DNA from: Bacteroidota bacterium
GTDB taxonomy: Bacteria > Bacteroidota > Bacteroidia > Flavobacteriales_D > Crocinitomicaceae
DNA: 64,000 nucleotides
Direction: 5' to 3'
Assembly: GCA_030148165.1 (NCBI GenBank)
Contig: JASBTZ010000008.1
Location: 124,001-188,000 of the forward strand
This document shows positions 17,845 to 25,096 of the stretch, piece by piece. The notes below the pieces were generated by a model. The model was given only the letters and a program-made list of their open reading frames with translations, searched no databases and was not told the DNA's origin. Numbering within the stretch: position 1 is the first letter of the stretch; each line of letters starts with the position of its first letter. The position numbers and the translations under genes are program-made.

Positions 17845-18879
17845 ATGAAGATGAAAAGACTTATTCACTTATTTATTTGCTTGTTGGTTACCGGCGTATC
17901 GTTCGGTCAGGATATTCATTTCTCGCAAATGGAATATTCCCCAATGACACTTAACCCTGCTTTGGCTGGTGCGAATGCTACTATGCAGGGAATCATCAAT
18001 TATCGGTCACAGTGGAATAGTGTTGCTGCACCATTTCAAACGATGGCCGCCTCTTTTGACGGGAGATTCAATCCCAAATCCGCAGCAAAGAATGGAATTA
18101 TTGCGGGAGGAATCAACTTCTTTAATGATGTGGCCGGATCAAATAAAGTGACGACGAACAATGTCAATCTGAGTTTAGCGTATCACTTAAATCTGGATAG
18201 GAAGAGCACGGTGGGATTGGGAATCTATGGAGGGTTTGGTCAGCGATCAATTTTAGCTTCTGATGCACAATGGAATTCACAGTACAACGGCCTAGCCTAT
18301 GACCCATCAATAGCTGGTGAGCTGATTGATAATAATTCTTTCAGCTTTTTAGATGCTGGGGCAGGATTGTTATATAACTATAAGAAATTTACAGGTTCAA
18401 CATCACAGCGCAATCAACGAGCTGTAACAGGTGGTGTTGCCTTCTATCATGTGAATACACCATCTTATTCGTTTATTTCAACTAGCGACGAAAAGCTTTA
18501 TATGCGATGGTCACTTTTTGCGAACGGGTTAATTGCTCTAAATAATTCAAATGGTGCTGTGCTTCCGGGAGCGTATTTTAACAGACAAGGAACGAGTATG
18601 GAAATATTATTTGGTACATACTATCGGATTTCATTGACGGAGAGTTCGCAAATTACAGGTCGAGTAAAACCATTCTATCTTCATTTCGGATTATTCCACC
18701 GATGGAATGATGCTTTGATTGCCAAAACAATTTTGGAATGGAACACGATATCTGCTGGATTCGCTTATGATATTAACACATCAACGCTTAATTCAGTCTC
18801 AAGAATGAAAGGCGGGTTTGAGCTGTTCCTTCGTTATAACCTGGAAACTACAGGTGGATCAATGTCTAGTTTTAGATAA
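17845..18879 (+). CDS. PorP/SprF-family type IX secretion membrane protein
   Basis: A 344-residue outer-membrane protein with signal peptide (LLVTGVSFGQ). The family start QDIHFSQMEYSPMTLNPALAG is clearly present, followed by many amphipathic strands (NVNLSLAYHLNL, VGLGIYGGFGQ, GGVAFYHVN) and a final FELFLRYNL strand. PorP/SprF proteins act at the outer membrane and attach or guide cargo with type B sorting domains; in Flavobacterium, SprF is needed for SprB export. The gene is 10 bases after the giant adhesin, a typical cargo-partner pair, so this copy is probably dedicated to it. Confidence 0.95.
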   Translation: MKMKRLIHLFICLLVTGVSFGQDIHFSQMEYSPMTLNPALAGANATMQGIINYRSQWNSVAAPFQTMAASFDGRFNPKSAAKNGIIAGGINFFNDVAGSNKVTTNNVNLSLAYHLNLDRKSTVGLGIYGGFGQRSILASDAQWNSQYNGLAYDPSIAGELIDNNSFSFLDAGAGLLYNYKKFTGSTSQRNQRAVTGGVAFYHVNTPSYSFISTSDEKLYMRWSLFANGLIALNNSNGAVLPGAYFNRQGTSMEILFGTYYRISLTESSQITGRVKPFYLHFGLFHRWNDALIAKTILEWNTISAGFAYDINTSTLNSVSRMKGGFELFLRYNLETTGGSMSSFR

Positions 18880-18897
18880 TTAAAAGAAAGAATTCAG

Positions 18898-19482
18898 GTG
18901 CCACAGGTTAGAAACAATACTGCTTCCATAGCGTTACGAGAGATTTTTCAGGATAAATGCGATGAACTTTCACAAGCGGAAGGCTCGTCCGTTGTCTTAT
19001 CTCATTTAGGCACCTTTTCGTTGGATCTCGTTAATGCGCTCACCGATCGAGTAGAGTTTCTGATGATCTCTTCCGGAGATAAGAAATTAGTGATTAAGCG
19101 CATGTTTACCATTCTGATAGAAGGCTTAAATAATGTGCGTAAACATGGTGAGCTGGATGCAAATAATGAACAACTTGGATTCGTTATCGTCAATCGAAGA
19201 CAGGACGAATATGTTATTTCAATGGCTAATCTCGTCCGATCTGATACCAAGGATGACCTGATTGAATACATCGAACGAATCAATAAGCTTACGCGAGAAC
19301 AAATGGAAGAAAAAATGCAGGCTGCATTGGATTATGAATTTGTTGATCATGGAACTGGAGCAGGATTGGGGATGATCGTTACCCGAGTTAAAACCGGTAA
19401 TAGCTTAAGTTATGCAACCAGTAACGTGGATGACGGTCTTGAGTTATTTGTTTTTGAGGTTAAGTTGTCGAGAGAAGAATAA
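18898..19482 (+). CDS. SiaB-like (DUF6272) GHKL-type signalling protein
   Basis: A 194-residue cytoplasmic protein that resembles the SiaB family protein kinases. An N-box-like helix (ILIEGLNNVRKHGE, about 76-89) and a glycine loop (HGTGAGLGMIVTR, about 151-163) suggest a GHKL ATPase fold. In SiaABCD-type pathways the kinase phosphorylates a STAS-type partner to control biofilm or aggregation. The start is a GTG 18 bases after the PorP/SprF stop, so it probably shares the adhesin transcript. A STAS protein is encoded at 21857. The DUF6272 assignment is from memory of the family; the kinase role is inferred. Confidence 0.7.
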   Translation: MPQVRNNTASIALREIFQDKCDELSQAEGSSVVLSHLGTFSLDLVNALTDRVEFLMISSGDKKLVIKRMFTILIEGLNNVRKHGELDANNEQLGFVIVNRRQDEYVISMANLVRSDTKDDLIEYIERINKLTREQMEEKMQAALDYEFVDHGTGAGLGMIVTRVKTGNSLSYATSNVDDGLELFVFEVKLSREE

Positions 19483-19521
19483 TTTATCCATTATGACTTC
19501 AAAAGTATTCGATTATTTAGG

Positions 19522-19529
19522 TACATTTG
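19522..19529 (+). promoter_or_regulatory. Bacteroidota -7 element (TACATTTG)
   Basis: TACATTTG fits TAnnTTTG and sits only 6 bases before the ATG of the 46-residue gene at 19536, so a leaderless transcript is expected. No good TTG at -33. Confidence 0.5.
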
Positions 19530-19535
19530 TTTAGA

Positions 19536-19676
19536 ATGAATCTAAATAGGTTGGATAAGCCATTCGAAATATCGACGTTTAATCTTGATTCCGAGCTGCA
19601 GTGTTCTAAAAAAAAGAAGTGCTGTAAAAAGTACAAGAAGAAGGGCTATTTCTGTAAAAAGTGTCCAAAGGCCTAA
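19536..19676 (+). CDS. Small Cys/Lys-rich protein (46 residues)
   Basis: A short gene encoding a 46-residue protein. The C-terminal half is dense in Cys and Lys (CSKKKKCCKKYKKKG then FCKKCP), giving six cysteines and a strong positive charge. The first half is ordinary (MNLNRLDKPFEISTFNLD). It resembles a metal-binding or nucleic-acid-binding knuckle, but I do not recognise a named family. Evidence that it is real: a TACATTTG element directly upstream, ATG start, compact size and a 13-base gap to the SUI1 gene. It overlaps, in another frame, the false N-terminal extension of that gene. Confidence 0.65.
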   Translation: MNLNRLDKPFEISTFNLDSELQCSKKKKCCKKYKKKGYFCKKCPKA

Positions 19677-19689
19677 CCAATTAATAGAC

Positions 19690-20028
19690 TTGAGTAAGAA
19701 AAATCGCAAACATATTGTTTATTCCACAAACCCGGACTTCGAATACGATTACAACGAAGATGATGAGTTGGAGACAAAGGATCCACAGGATCAGCTACTC
19801 TACGTATCTATCGACAGAAAAAATCGAGGAGGAAAAGAAGTCACGTTGATTGAAGGGTTCGTTGGATCAACGGAAGATATGAAGGATTTAGCAAAACTTC
19901 TAAAAAGTAAGTGTGGTGTTGGTGGAGGAGTGAAATCCAGTGAGATTCTAATTCAAGGTAACTTCCGCGATAAAGTTGTTCAAATCCTGTCTGATTTGGG
20001 CTATGGGGTTAAGAAAAAAGGAGGATAA
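19690..20028 (+). CDS. SUI1/eIF1-family translation factor (YciH-like)
   Basis: A 112-residue protein. The C-terminal ~80 residues are a SUI1 domain: YVSIDRKNRGGKEVTLIEGF, the K-C-GVGGGVK loop (LLKSKCGVGGGVKSSEILIQG) and FRDKVVQILSDLGY. Bacterial YciH-type proteins bind the small ribosomal subunit and affect initiation fidelity. The frame is open further upstream to 19585, but that extension overlaps the Cys/Lys gene and is unlike the family, so I choose the TTG at 19690. The product then starts LSKKNRKHIVYST, matching family length. Confidence 0.85.
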   Translation: MSKKNRKHIVYSTNPDFEYDYNEDDELETKDPQDQLLYVSIDRKNRGGKEVTLIEGFVGSTEDMKDLAKLLKSKCGVGGGVKSSEILIQGNFRDKVVQILSDLGYGVKKKGG

Positions 20029-20351
20029 AAAAGAACTGCCTGACCTCACTTGAAATTCTCTAACCAAAACTAACGAGCAACTTTGTAAGATCAGACAGTT
20101 AAACCAAAAACAAACGAAAACAATTAGTTTAAAGACTAACTAATTACTTCACTAAGATATGTCTTAAAGTCAAATTTTTTACAGCCATTATGTAAAAGGT
20201 ATCGACCATTGAGTTAAACGCTTTTATCAGCATTTAACCGTATAAAGATATATAATAAACCGATTTAGTAAAAGCGCTTTTGCAATAAAAAAGTTTATTT
20301 TTTTTTCACTACTTGTTAATTCAGGATGTAATTAGTTTATCTTTGTTCCTG
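20029..20351. other. AT-rich intergenic region with palindrome before pyrR
   Basis: About 320 bases without a supported gene. It holds a perfect 12-bp palindrome AAAAGCGCTTTT at 20270-20281 and a looser inverted repeat (GTTAAA ... TTTAAC) around 20214-20239. These are operator candidates for the pyrimidine genes. No RNA gene or convincing small ORF was recognised. Confidence 0.4.
20313..20345 (+). promoter_or_regulatory. Promoter for pyrRB (TTG-N22-TATCTTTG)
   Basis: TTG at 20313-20315 and TATCTTTG at 20338-20345; spacing of 22 bases is at the long end. The pyrR ATG is 6 bases after the -7 element, so the mRNA is nearly leaderless and leaves no room for a PyrR attenuation leader. Confidence 0.6.
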
Positions 20352-20900
20352 ATGGAAAGACAACTCATTCTGAATGCCAAACATTTTGAGCTTACATTAA
20401 ATCGTCTTTGTTATCAATTAATAGAATCTCACAACGACTTTTCGGAAACAGTATTGATTGGTCTTCAACCTAGAGGCATCAATGTGTTGACACGCTTGAA
20501 AGAGCGTCTCGAAAGCATACTTGGTCATTCAATCGTGTGCGGTAATCTCGATATAACATTCTATCGCGATGATTTCAGAAGACGCGAAACACCTTTAATT
20601 CCAAGCGCCACGAATATTGACTTCGTTATTGAGAATAAAAGAGTCGTCTTAATAGATGATGTATTATACACAGGTAGATCAATTCGTTCCGGACTGGACG
20701 CACTGTTGGCCTTTGGTCGACCGGAGCAGGTAGAACTGCTGGCACTTATTGATCGAAGATTTAAAAGACATTTACCCATTCAACCGGATTACGTCGGTAA
20801 GACAGTGGATACATTGATCTCGGAGCGAGTATCTGTTGAGTGGAAAGAAATTGAAGGAGAAGATAAAGTGATATTATATACACCGGAAGCAAATGGATAG
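20352..20900 (+). CDS. pyrR: PyrR-type pyrimidine regulator / uracil phosphoribosyltransferase
   Basis: A 182-residue phosphoribosyltransferase-fold protein. The PRPP-binding motif VVLIDDVLYTGRSIRSGLDAL and the preceding TFYRDDFRRRE and LIGLQPRGI segments are typical of PyrR, which binds pyr mRNA and can make UMP from uracil and PRPP. An upstream in-frame start at 20313 lies before the promoter -7 element, so ATG 20352 is chosen. It overlaps pyrB by 8 bases. With so short a leader, RNA attenuation upstream of this operon is unlikely; it may act as an enzyme or on other targets. Confidence 0.9.
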   Translation: MERQLILNAKHFELTLNRLCYQLIESHNDFSETVLIGLQPRGINVLTRLKERLESILGHSIVCGNLDITFYRDDFRRRETPLIPSATNIDFVIENKRVVLIDDVLYTGRSIRSGLDALLAFGRPEQVELLALIDRRFKRHLPIQPDYVGKTVDTLISERVSVEWKEIEGEDKVILYTPEANG

Positions 20901-21822
20901 TTTAAGTGCAGATCACCTGATCGGTATTAAGGATCTCAGCTCAAAAGATATCGAGCTTATTTTTAAAACAGCGGATGCTTTTAAAGAAGTAATTAATCGA
21001 CCTATTAAAAAGGTGCCTTCACTTAGAGATATAACCATTGCTAATCTCTTCTTTGAGAACTCAACCAGAACCAGGCTTTCCTTCGAATTAGCCGAGAAGC
21101 GATTGTCTGCTGATATCGTAAATTTTTCAGCGGCAAGTTCATCGGTTAAAAAAGGAGAGACACTGGTAGACACGGTCAACAACATTCTTTCGATGAAGGT
21201 TGATATGGTAGTCATGAGACACCCAAATCCGGGGGCTGCTAAGTTCCTATCAGAAAGGGTTGATGCGAGAATAGTAAATGCTGGTGACGGGACACATGAA
21301 CATCCGACCCAGGCGCTTCTGGATTCTTATTCAATTCGCGAAAGACTCGGGTCCATTGAAGGTAAGAAAGTGGTCATTGTAGGAGATATTCTTCACTCAC
21401 GCGTAGCGCTTTCTAATATTTACGCACTGCAAAAGCAGGGTGCAGAAGTGATGGTTTGTGGGCCAACAACCTTAATTCCTAAATACATTGACAAGCTTGG
21501 TGTAAAGGTTGAGCACAACCTCAGAAAAGCACTCGAATGGTGTGATGTTGCCAACATGTTGAGAATCCAACTGGAAAGACAAGACATCAAGTATTTTCCT
21601 TCGCTTAGAGAGTACTCAATGCAATTCGGGCTGACCAAAGAAATTCTGGATTCACTTGACAAAAAGATCGTTGTAATGCATCCCGGACCAATAAACAGAG
21701 GGGTGGAGATTACTAGTGATGTTGCAGATTCTGACCAGGCAATCATACTTCAACAGGTCGAAAATGGTGTGGCGGTTAGAATGGCAGTGATATATTTATT
21801 AGCATCAAAGATCAAGAGATAA
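20893..21822 (+). CDS. pyrB: Aspartate carbamoyltransferase catalytic subunit
   Basis: A 309-residue enzyme joining carbamoyl phosphate and aspartate, the first committed step of pyrimidine synthesis. Carbamoyl-phosphate loop FFENSTRTRLSFELAEKRL (STRTR at 57-61), HPTQALLDSYSIRE and the late MHPGPINRGVEI are diagnostic. Length matches stand-alone bacterial PyrB. Its start overlaps the pyrR stop region by 8 bases, so the two are co-translated. No regulatory-subunit gene (pyrI) is nearby. Confidence 0.97.
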   Translation: MDSLSADHLIGIKDLSSKDIELIFKTADAFKEVINRPIKKVPSLRDITIANLFFENSTRTRLSFELAEKRLSADIVNFSAASSSVKKGETLVDTVNNILSMKVDMVVMRHPNPGAAKFLSERVDARIVNAGDGTHEHPTQALLDSYSIRERLGSIEGKKVVIVGDILHSRVALSNIYALQKQGAEVMVCGPTTLIPKYIDKLGVKVEHNLRKALEWCDVANMLRIQLERQDIKYFPSLREYSMQFGLTKEILDSLDKKIVVMHPGPINRGVEITSDVADSDQAIILQQVENGVAVRMAVIYLLASKIKR

Positions 21823-21828
21823 ATTTTG

Positions 21829-21836
21829 TACATTTG
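21829..21836 (+). promoter_or_regulatory. Bacteroidota -7 element (TACATTTG)
   Basis: TACATTTG lies 20 bases before the STAS-gene ATG at 21857 and 6 bases after the pyrB stop. It gives the STAS-rnz pair its own likely promoter. Confidence 0.5.
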
Positions 21837-21856
21837 GTTGAAACAAGAATACGTTC

Positions 21857-22198
21857 ATGGACTTTATAGTAAATCAGAATAACAGCACGGCAGTAGTTAA
21901 AACAAACGTTGAACGTTTAAACGCTTCTAATGCATCTGAATTGAAATCAGAGCTGGTCTTTCTCAACAAGAGTAGCGTGAACAATATTGTGATTGACATG
22001 TCTAAAACCAAGTATTGTGATTCATCAGGGTTAAGTGCAATTCTGGTAGCAAACAGACTTTGTAAAGACACGAACGGTAAATTCATTCTTTGTGGACTGC
22101 AACCGAACGTTGAAAAATTGATTCAGATTGCTCAGCTTGACCGTGTTCTGGTTATTGAGGCTGACGAGAAAAACGCATTGTCAAAGATCAATTCGTGA
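21857..22198 (+). CDS. STAS-domain anti-sigma-factor antagonist-like protein
   Basis: A 113-residue single STAS domain. The phosphorylation loop is TKYCDSSGLSAILVANRL, with the expected Ser in DSSGLS (about 55-60). Such proteins switch partners after phosphorylation by a GHKL kinase. No sigma factor or RsbW-type kinase lies beside it, but a SiaB-like GHKL protein is 2.4 kb upstream (18898) and is a plausible partner; this is inference. The next gene starts with GTG inside the STAS stop (4-base overlap), linking it to RNase Z expression. Confidence 0.88.
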   Translation: MDFIVNQNNSTAVVKTNVERLNASNASELKSELVFLNKSSVNNIVIDMSKTKYCDSSGLSAILVANRLCKDTNGKFILCGLQPNVEKLIQIAQLDRVLVIEADEKNALSKINS

Positions 22199-23106
22199 GC
22201 TTTACGGTCCGCATATTAGGTAGCGGCTCCGCAATTCCAACATCCAGACGAATCCCAAGTTCTCAGCACGTGATGTGTTGTAGTCGAAGTATTTTGATCG
22301 ACTGTGGTGAAGGTGCTCAATTACAATTAAGGAAATTCGGAATCAAATTTCAACGTATCAACCATATTCTGATCTCCCATCTTCATGGTGATCACTACTT
22401 TGGCTTAATGGGACTTCTCAGTACGATGCACTTATTGGGAAGAGTAGTGCCAATCAATATTTATGGTCCACCGAAATTAGAAAGTATTATCCAAACAATA
22501 TTAGAAGCTGGTGAGTCACGTTTCGCCTACGAAATAGTTTTTCACGCTATCAATGACGACTTTTCAGGGAAAATATTCGAAGATGAAAAAATTGAAATTC
22601 ATACTTTTCCTATGATCCATAAGATTCCCACCCATGGTTTTCGTATAGTTGAAAAATCAAAACCACGTAAATTACTGGCCGATCTAGCAAAAAAAGATGA
22701 CGTTCCGGTGGAATGTTATCATCGATTGAAGAACGGTGAAGATGTTAAGGTTGGGGAAATACTGTATCGATCATCTGACTATACAGAGCAAGGCGATCCT
22801 TCAAAAAGTTATGCGTACTGTTCAGATACCATGTACAACGAGCAAATGCTGAAGGAAATACAAAATGTAGACTTGTTATATCACGAAGCGACCTTTGTGG
22901 AACATCTTAAGGATAGGGCGAAAGAAACGAAACATTCCACCGCGATGGATGCTGCAAACATTGCAAAAAAAGCTAAGGTGGGTAAGCTGCTACTGGGTCA
23001 TATAAGTGCGCGGTATGACAGTGGTGATATACATCTGAATGAAGCACTTACGATTTTTTCGCAAGCTCAAGTTGTGGAAGACGGGGACATTTTTGAAATC
23101 GAATAA
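22195..23106 (+). CDS. rnz: Ribonuclease Z
   Basis: A 303-residue metallo-beta-lactamase-fold endonuclease that trims tRNA 3' ends. The zinc motif SHLHGDHYFGLMGLL (His62, His64, Asp66, His67), the GSGSAIPTSRR N-terminus, YCSDTMYN and the HEATF...THSTA-like region (LLYHEATFVEHLKDRAKETKHSTA) and GHISARYD are all characteristic of RNase Z/ElaC. GTG start overlaps the STAS gene by four bases. Length fits the short RNase Z form. Confidence 0.96.
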   Translation: MSFTVRILGSGSAIPTSRRIPSSQHVMCCSRSILIDCGEGAQLQLRKFGIKFQRINHILISHLHGDHYFGLMGLLSTMHLLGRVVPINIYGPPKLESIIQTILEAGESRFAYEIVFHAINDDFSGKIFEDEKIEIHTFPMIHKIPTHGFRIVEKSKPRKLLADLAKKDDVPVECYHRLKNGEDVKVGEILYRSSDYTEQGDPSKSYAYCSDTMYNEQMLKEIQNVDLLYHEATFVEHLKDRAKETKHSTAMDAANIAKKAKVGKLLLGHISARYDSGDIHLNEALTIFSQAQVVEDGDIFEIE

Positions 23107-23194
23107 TTCGATCGCCTCTTAAGCCCTTAGTTTTTAACTGATTTTCGTGAATAAGTTGTGCAAAACTTCACTGGATTCATGCGCATAGGTTGAT

Positions 23195-23202
23195 TATATT
23201 TG
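23195..23202 (+). promoter_or_regulatory. Bacteroidota -7 element (TATATTTG)
   Basis: TATATTTG 24 bases before the chosen ATG (23227) of the topoisomerase IV B gene. The apparent upstream TTG start at 23200 falls inside this element, supporting the downstream ATG. Confidence 0.6.
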
Positions 23203-23226
23203 AAGTTCTCCAAAATACATACGAAG

Positions 23227-25095
23227 ATGGCGGAAAATCAATACACAGAAGAAAACATCCGATCCCTGGATTGGAAGGAGCACATCCGTCTCAGACCCGG
23301 TATGTATATCGGTAAGCTGGGGGATGGGTCTTCAGTAGATGACGGGATTTATATATTGGTTAAGGAAACGGTAGATAATTGTATCGATGAATTTGTCATG
23401 GGGAATGGCAAAAAAGTCGATGTAAAAATCAAAGACGGACTGGTTAGTGTTAGAGATTACGGACGCGGTATTCCTTTGGGAAAAGTAATCGAATGTGTTT
23501 CTCAAATTAACACGGGAGGAAAGTATGATTCAAAAGCGTTTAAGAAATCAGTTGGATTAAACGGTGTAGGTACGAAAGCTGTGAATGCCTTGTCGAGCTA
23601 TTTCATGGTTTATTCGGTTAGAGACGGAAAGAAAAAACAGGCTTCTTTTGAGCGTGGCGAATTGGTTGAAGACCTGAAAGAGACTACAACGGATGAGCGA
23701 AACGGAACCTATGTTGAGTTTAGGCCGGATGAACAAGTATTTAAAAAACATTCATTCAAAACAGCTTATCTGGAGAAGATGTTTTGGAATTACTGTTACC
23801 TGAACAGAGGTTTAACAATTAATTATAACGGTCAAAAATTTAAGTCGGAAAATGGATTGAAAGATTTATTGGAAGACAACATGGACGGAGATCCACTTTA
23901 TCCAATCATTCATCTGGAAGGAGATGACATTGAGGTGGCTTTTACACATGGTAAGACTTACGGTGAGGATTACTATTCGTTTGTCAATGGACAGCATACC
24001 ACCCAGGGAGGTACACATCAAAGTGCGTTTAGGGAATCAGTCGCTAAGGTTATCAAAGACTTCTACGGTAAAAATTATGAGTCATCAGATGTTCGTCAAT
24101 CGATTGTAGCTGCAATTTCTGTAAAGGTGATTGAGCCTGTTTTTGAATCGCAAACGAAGACGAAATTAGGATCGCTGGAAATTGAACCAGGTGGTAAATC
24201 GATGAGAGCCTTCATCAATGATTTCCTCAAAGAAAAACTCGATAATTTCCTGCATCGAAATCCCGATATTGTTGAGATTCTTGAAAAGAAGATCAGACAG
24301 TCAGAAAAGGAACGTAAAGAACTTTCCGGAATTCGTAAAATTGCTAGAGAGCGCGCAAAGAAGGCAAACCTGCACAATAAGAAATTACGGGATTGTCGCG
24401 TACACTTGACCGATCTCAAGCATGATCTAAGGGAAAAGACGACGCTATTCATAACAGAAGGAGACTCCGCAAGTGGGTCTATCACGAAATCAAGGGATGT
24501 GAATACTCAGGCGGTCTTCTCGCTGAGAGGTAAGCCATTAAACAGTTATGGATTGACAAAGAAGGTGGTCTATGAGAATGAAGAGTTTAATTTGATTCAG
24601 GCTGCACTTGATATTGAAGACGATATGGACAACTTGCGATACAATAACATTGTAATTGCAACGGATGCCGATGTCGATGGAATGCACATTCGGATGCTGT
24701 TATTGACCTTCTTCTTACAGTTCTTCCCGGACCTGGTAAAGCGCAATCATGTCTACGTATTGCAAACACCTTTGTTCAGGGTTCGAAATAAGAAAGAAAC
24801 AATCTATTGTTACTCAGAGGAAGAACGGGTAAAAGCAATGGAGAAATTAGGTAGAAATCCTGAAATAACGCGATTCAAAGGACTTGGAGAGATATCCCCT
24901 GATGAGTTTAAAAACTTCATTGGCGAAGACATTCGTTTAGAGCCGGTTGTGCTATCAAAAGAATCTTCAATCGACGAGATACTTTCGTACTATATGGGTA
25001 AGAATACACAGGAGCGACAAGATTTTATCATCAATAACCTTCGCGTTGAAGTTGATGTGGAGGAAACAGATGACGAATTAGAAAAAGCATCGTAA
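23227..25095 (+). CDS. parE: DNA topoisomerase IV subunit B
   Basis: A 622-residue type IIA topoisomerase ATPase subunit. GHKL ATP site: [32 protein letters not shown] and [21 protein letters not shown] motifs: [12 protein letters not shown] and [19 protein letters not shown], followed by [10 protein letters not shown]. Length lacks the long GyrB-type insert, and the direct pairing with a GyrA/ParC-like subunit fits the Bacteroidota topoisomerase IV operon. It decatenates daughter chromosomes. One base separates its stop from the subunit A ATG. Confidence 0.93.
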   Translation: MAENQYTEENIRSLDWKEHIRLRPGMYIGKLGDGSSVDDGIYILVKETVDNCIDEFVMGNGKKVDVKIKDGLVSVRDYGRGIPLGKVIECVSQINTGGKYDSKAFKKSVGLNGVGTKAVNALSSYFMVYSVRDGKKKQASFERGELVEDLKETTTDERNGTYVEFRPDEQVFKKHSFKTAYLEKMFWNYCYLNRGLTINYNGQKFKSENGLKDLLEDNMDGDPLYPIIHLEGDDIEVAFTHGKTYGEDYYSFVNGQHTTQGGTHQSAFRESVAKVIKDFYGKNYESSDVRQSIVAAISVKVIEPVFESQTKTKLGSLEIEPGGKSMRAFINDFLKEKLDNFLHRNPDIVEILEKKIRQSEKERKELSGIRKIARERAKKANLHNKKLRDCRVHLTDLKHDLREKTTLFITEGDSASGSITKSRDVNTQAVFSLRGKPLNSYGLTKKVVYENEEFNLIQAALDIEDDMDNLRYNNIVIATDADVDGMHIRMLLLTFFLQFFPDLVKRNHVYVLQTPLFRVRNKKETIYCYSEEERVKAMEKLGRNPEITRFKGLGEISPDEFKNFIGEDIRLEPVVLSKESSIDEILSYYMGKNTQERQDFIINNLRVEVDVEETDDELEKAS

Positions 25096-25096
25096 A

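Noticed and set aside
19585-19689. Upstream extension of the SUI1 gene to a start at 19585
   Set aside because: The added residues are unlike the family and overlap, in another frame, the 46-residue Cys/Lys gene; the TTG at 19690 gives the usual length.
24096-24485. 129-codon frame antisense to topoisomerase IV B
   Set aside because: A shadow of the parE frame; the opposite strand is certainly coding and the translation shows no family features.
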